A DNA stretch of 64,000 bases from REEP01 sp964517265 (lineage in GTDB: Bacteria; Pseudomonadota; Alphaproteobacteria; Rhodospirillales; Defluviicoccaceae). Under the pieces are notes generated by a model that did no database searches, was not told where the DNA came from, and worked only from the letters and a program-made list of their open reading frames with translations. Location: assembly GCA_964517265.1 (NCBI GenBank), contig CAZFBS010000004.1:1-64000 (forward strand), written 5' to 3'. The translations under genes were made by a program, and so were the position numbers. This document shows, piece after piece, positions 61,748 to 64,000 of the stretch (positions within the stretch are counted from its first letter, which is position 1; the number at the start of each line of letters is the position of its first letter).

Positions 61748-62923
61748 TCAGATGGCCTCGAGAAGGGTCGAGATCCCAAGGCCCCCGGCGATGCCAAGGG
61801 TTGCCAGCGCCATCGTTGCGTCTGTCGATGATCCCGCCCCGCGCACCATTTCGGTGAACAGTCGGACAATTAGGATCGCGCCGGAGGCTCCGAACGGGTG
61901 GCCGAGAGCGATTGCCCCGCCGCCGACATTCACCTTCGTCTCGGCAATCTCCAGCGAATCCAGACAGGCAAGAACCTGGGCCGCAAAGGCTTCGTTGAAC
62001 TCGACCAGATCGACAGCCTCCATCGTCAGGCCTTGGCGGCGCGCGAACAGCGCACGGGTGGAGGCGATCGGCCCCGTTCCCAGCAGGCGCGGATCGACAC
62101 CGGCGGCGGCACTGTCCACCACTCGCAGGCCGGCACGGGCCCCCATCGCACGAAACCGCGCGGCGGAGACGATTACAACAGCCGCAGCGCCGTCGTTGAT
62201 CGGACAGGCGTTCCCGGCGGTGACGCGTCCTCCTTCGACGAAAGCGGGGGCAAGCTGCGCGAGACGCGCCATGCTGGTATCCGCGCGCGGACATTCGTCG
62301 CGCTGGACATGTCCGCCCGCAAGATCCGGAACGGGCACGATCTCGCCGTCGAAACGACCGCTGCGCTGGGCCGCCACGGACTTGAGGTGGCTGCCGAGCG
62401 CGTAGCGATCCTGACGTTCCCGGGAAATGCCATATTGACGCCCCACCTCTTCTGCGGCGATGCCCATGTCGGGATCGCCGATGCTGTCCGGAGCGAATCG
62501 GGCGCGCTGATAGATGCGGGGGGTGTGATAAAGGCTTGCCGGCCGTTCCACCCGCCATGGCGCCGTGCTCGCACTTTCGACCCCGCCGGCGATATAGACA
62601 TCGCCGGCCCCGGCGGTGATCAAGCGGGCCGCCAGATTGATCGCTTCCAGTCCGGAGCCGCACTGGCGATCGACGGTGACGCCGGGAACCGAGATCGGAA
62701 ATCCGGCGGCCAGCGCTGCCAGCCGCGCCGGATTGCCGCCCGGACCGGCGGCGTTGCCGAGAATCACGTCATCGACCGCGTCGGCCTCGAGTCCGGCGTC
62801 GGCGAGCACTGCATTCATAACGGGGGCGGCCAGCGCCTCGACGCTCAAATGCCGCAGTACGCCTCCCAGCCGCCCGATCGGGGTGCGGCGTGCGGCAATG
62901 ATAACCGGTTTCTCCGCTATCAT
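61748..62923 (-). CDS. Thiolase-family protein lacking the second catalytic cysteine
   Basis: 391 aa from ATG 62923 (overlaps the synthetase stop, ATGA). Nucleophile Cys88 (DRQCGSG), NEAFAAQ and His342 (GHPFGASG) are present. The C-terminal motif that normally reads ATLCIGGGMG is ATLGIAGGLG, so Gly377 replaces the acid-base Cys. It may therefore not carry out ordinary thiolysis/Claisen condensation; an altered reaction or a sequence error are the alternatives. Confidence 0.88.
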   Translation of the reverse strand: MIAEKPVIIAARRTPIGRLGGVLRHLSVEALAAPVMNAVLADAGLEADAVDDVILGNAAGPGGNPARLAALAAGFPISVPGVTVDRQCGSGLEAINLAARLITAGAGDVYIAGGVESASTAPWRVERPASLYHTPRIYQRARFAPDSIGDPDMGIAAEEVGRQYGISRERQDRYALGSHLKSVAAQRSGRFDGEIVPVPDLAGGHVQRDECPRADTSMARLAQLAPAFVEGGRVTAGNACPINDGAAAVVIVSAARFRAMGARAGLRVVDSAAAGVDPRLLGTGPIASTRALFARRQGLTMEAVDLVEFNEAFAAQVLACLDSLEIAETKVNVGGGAIALGHPFGASGAILIVRLFTEMVRGAGSSTDATMALATLGIAGGLGISTLLEAI

Positions 62924-64000
62924 TGAATTTCCACGAAAGGGCTCTCGCCGCCGAGGAATTTGGATCGCATCGCGGCGAGCGCGATCTTGCCGCTTTCCGT
63001 GCGGACGAAACGGTCGGTCGTGAAGAACTGCTGCGGGCATTTCCGTCGATCGAGATCTTTGCTGCAGCGGGCGCGGAGTTCGGCCCGGCTCAGCGTGGTG
63101 CTGTCGGCCCAGCGGATCAGGGCGCAGACCCTCTCGCCCCAGTAGGGGTCAGGGACGCCAAAAACAGCGACCTCGGCGATTTCCGGCAATTTCCGCAAGG
63201 TTGCTTCGACCTCTGCAGGGTAGATGTTGAGCCCACCGCTGATCATCATGCCGCCCTCGCGGCCGGCCAGATGGATGCAGCCTTCGGCGCCGCGCCATGC
63301 CAGATCGCCGACCGTGGCCCAGCCGTCTTCGATGCAAAACCCGCTGGTGTCTGCAGCCCGGAGATAGCCGGAGCAGACCATGGCGCTGCGCACGTAAAGG
63401 CGGCCGATCCGGCCCGCCGGCACCTCGGCGCCGTTCTCGTCGCGCAGAGAGATTTGCACGCCGTGAAAGGGCCGCCCTACCGAATCCGCCGAACATCCGG
63501 GGTGGGCGACCGTAACGAAACTGAGTTCGGAGGCGCCATAATACTCGGTGATGGCGGCCTGCGGAAACATCCCTGCCAGCGCGGACTTCAGCGCGGGCGC
63601 CAGCTTGGCGCCGCCCGACAGCAAGACGCGGACCTCGGGGAATCGCTCCCCGGCAGCGGCATCGCAAAGGGCGGTATACATCGTCGGAACCGCGTGAATC
63701 CGGCTGATCGGATGACGACGAAGAACATCGAGGCCATCACCGGCATCGAAATCCGTCATCAGATGGGCCGTGGCACCAGAGGAGAGCGCTTCCACTACGG
63801 CATACAAGGAGAGCGAATGCACGAGCCGGCCTGGCACCAAAACGTGGTCGTCTCCCCTCACGGGAAACTCGACGGCCGCCGCTTTCAGGCTCGCCAGCCA
63901 TGAACGGTGGGAGCGAATGAACGCTTTCGCCTCGCCGCTGGTGCCGGAGGTCAAGCCGATATAGAAGGGCGCATCGGGCGAGTTTCGGCAAGACATAAGG
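62920..64000 (-). CDS. AMP-forming acyl-CoA synthetase (5' end beyond the window)
   Basis: The frame is open to 64000. TSGTSGEAKAF (ATP motif), YYGASELSF, GWATVGDLA, GGLNIYPAEVEATL and the C-terminal Lys in TESGKIAL are ANL-superfamily motifs. Activates an acid as acyl-CoA, substrate unknown, and feeds the coupled thiolase-like gene. Confidence 0.9.
   Translation of the reverse strand, partial: LMSCRNSPDAPFYIGLTSGTSGEAKAFIRSHRSWLASLKAAAVEFPVRGDDHVLVPGRLVHSLSLYAVVEALSSGATAHLMTDFDAGDGLDVLRRHPISRIHAVPTMYTALCDAAAGERFPEVRVLLSGGAKLAPALKSALAGMFPQAAITEYYGASELSFVTVAHPGCSADSVGRPFHGVQISLRDENGAEVPAGRIGRLYVRSAMVCSGYLRAADTSGFCIEDGWATVGDLAWRGAEGCIHLAGREGGMMISGGLNIYPAEVEATLRKLPEIAEVAVFGVPDPYWGERVCALIRWADSTTLSRAELRARCSKDLDRRKCPQQFFTTDRFVRTESGKIALAAMRSKFLGGESPFVEIQ

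Overview
The window looks like the chromosome of a free-living, high-GC alphaproteobacterium. The gene orders tpiA-secG-pyrG-kdsA-eno-ftsB and rpoZ-spoT-pdxJ-acpS-lepB-rnc-era, a DUF4170 protein and several GGAAC-N16/17-CGTT (EcfG-type general stress response) promoters are all characteristic of that class; the order cannot be fixed from the sequence alone. A run of 100 N at 6829-6928 shows a draft assembly. No rRNA, tRNA, CRISPR array, phage or insertion sequence was seen.

Region 1 (1-4341): the 3' end of an OsmC-family gene, a glycerate kinase/GntP permease pair, and a DehI-type dehalogenase-like protein. Region 2 (about 4.4-23.2 kb) is an envelope and general-stress island. It holds a single-domain response regulator with a PFxFATGY motif, a three-gene membrane-protein operon whose last member carries 11-residue LEA-like repeats, a 24-aa membrane peptide, a PRC-barrel protein, a Pmp3/YqaE peptide and an M48 lipoprotein protease. 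It also holds a zinc-ribbon/one-TM/S10-carboxypeptidase operon, an HPF-cold-shock fusion, a Do-type protease, a MurF-like ligase, an ankyrin lipoprotein, a GlsB-type protein and a site-2 protease. Five places in this island match the EcfG consensus. One of them drives no ORF: it points at a roughly 170-nt transcript on the minus strand that ends in a strong intrinsic terminator, a candidate stress-induced small RNA.

Region 3 (23.4-34.3 kb) is core metabolism: an aminotransferase, trpE and ppiD on the minus strand, then tpiA, secG, pyrG, kdsA, eno and ftsB. A 23-aa Arg/Met-rich mini-ORF with a strong Shine-Dalgarno overlaps the kdsA start. Region 4 (34.4-45.4 kb): threonine dehydratase, HAD dehalogenase and slt on the minus strand; dapA-smpB; the ergothioneine genes egtB-egtD; a GST; DUF4170; and a thrH/UDG/NYN group. 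Region 5 (45.6-52.6 kb) is folK, rpoZ, spoT, pdxJ, acpS, lepB, rnc and era. The era reading frame has no normal start after rnc. Region 6 (52.6-64 kb): TRAP permease pair, parC, a fused SpmA-SpmB protein, a subtilase, an XRE regulator, a cupin, a thiolase lacking its second catalytic cysteine, and the 3' part of an acyl-CoA synthetase.

Functions are assigned from recognisable motifs and gene order by eye; no database search or folding program was run.
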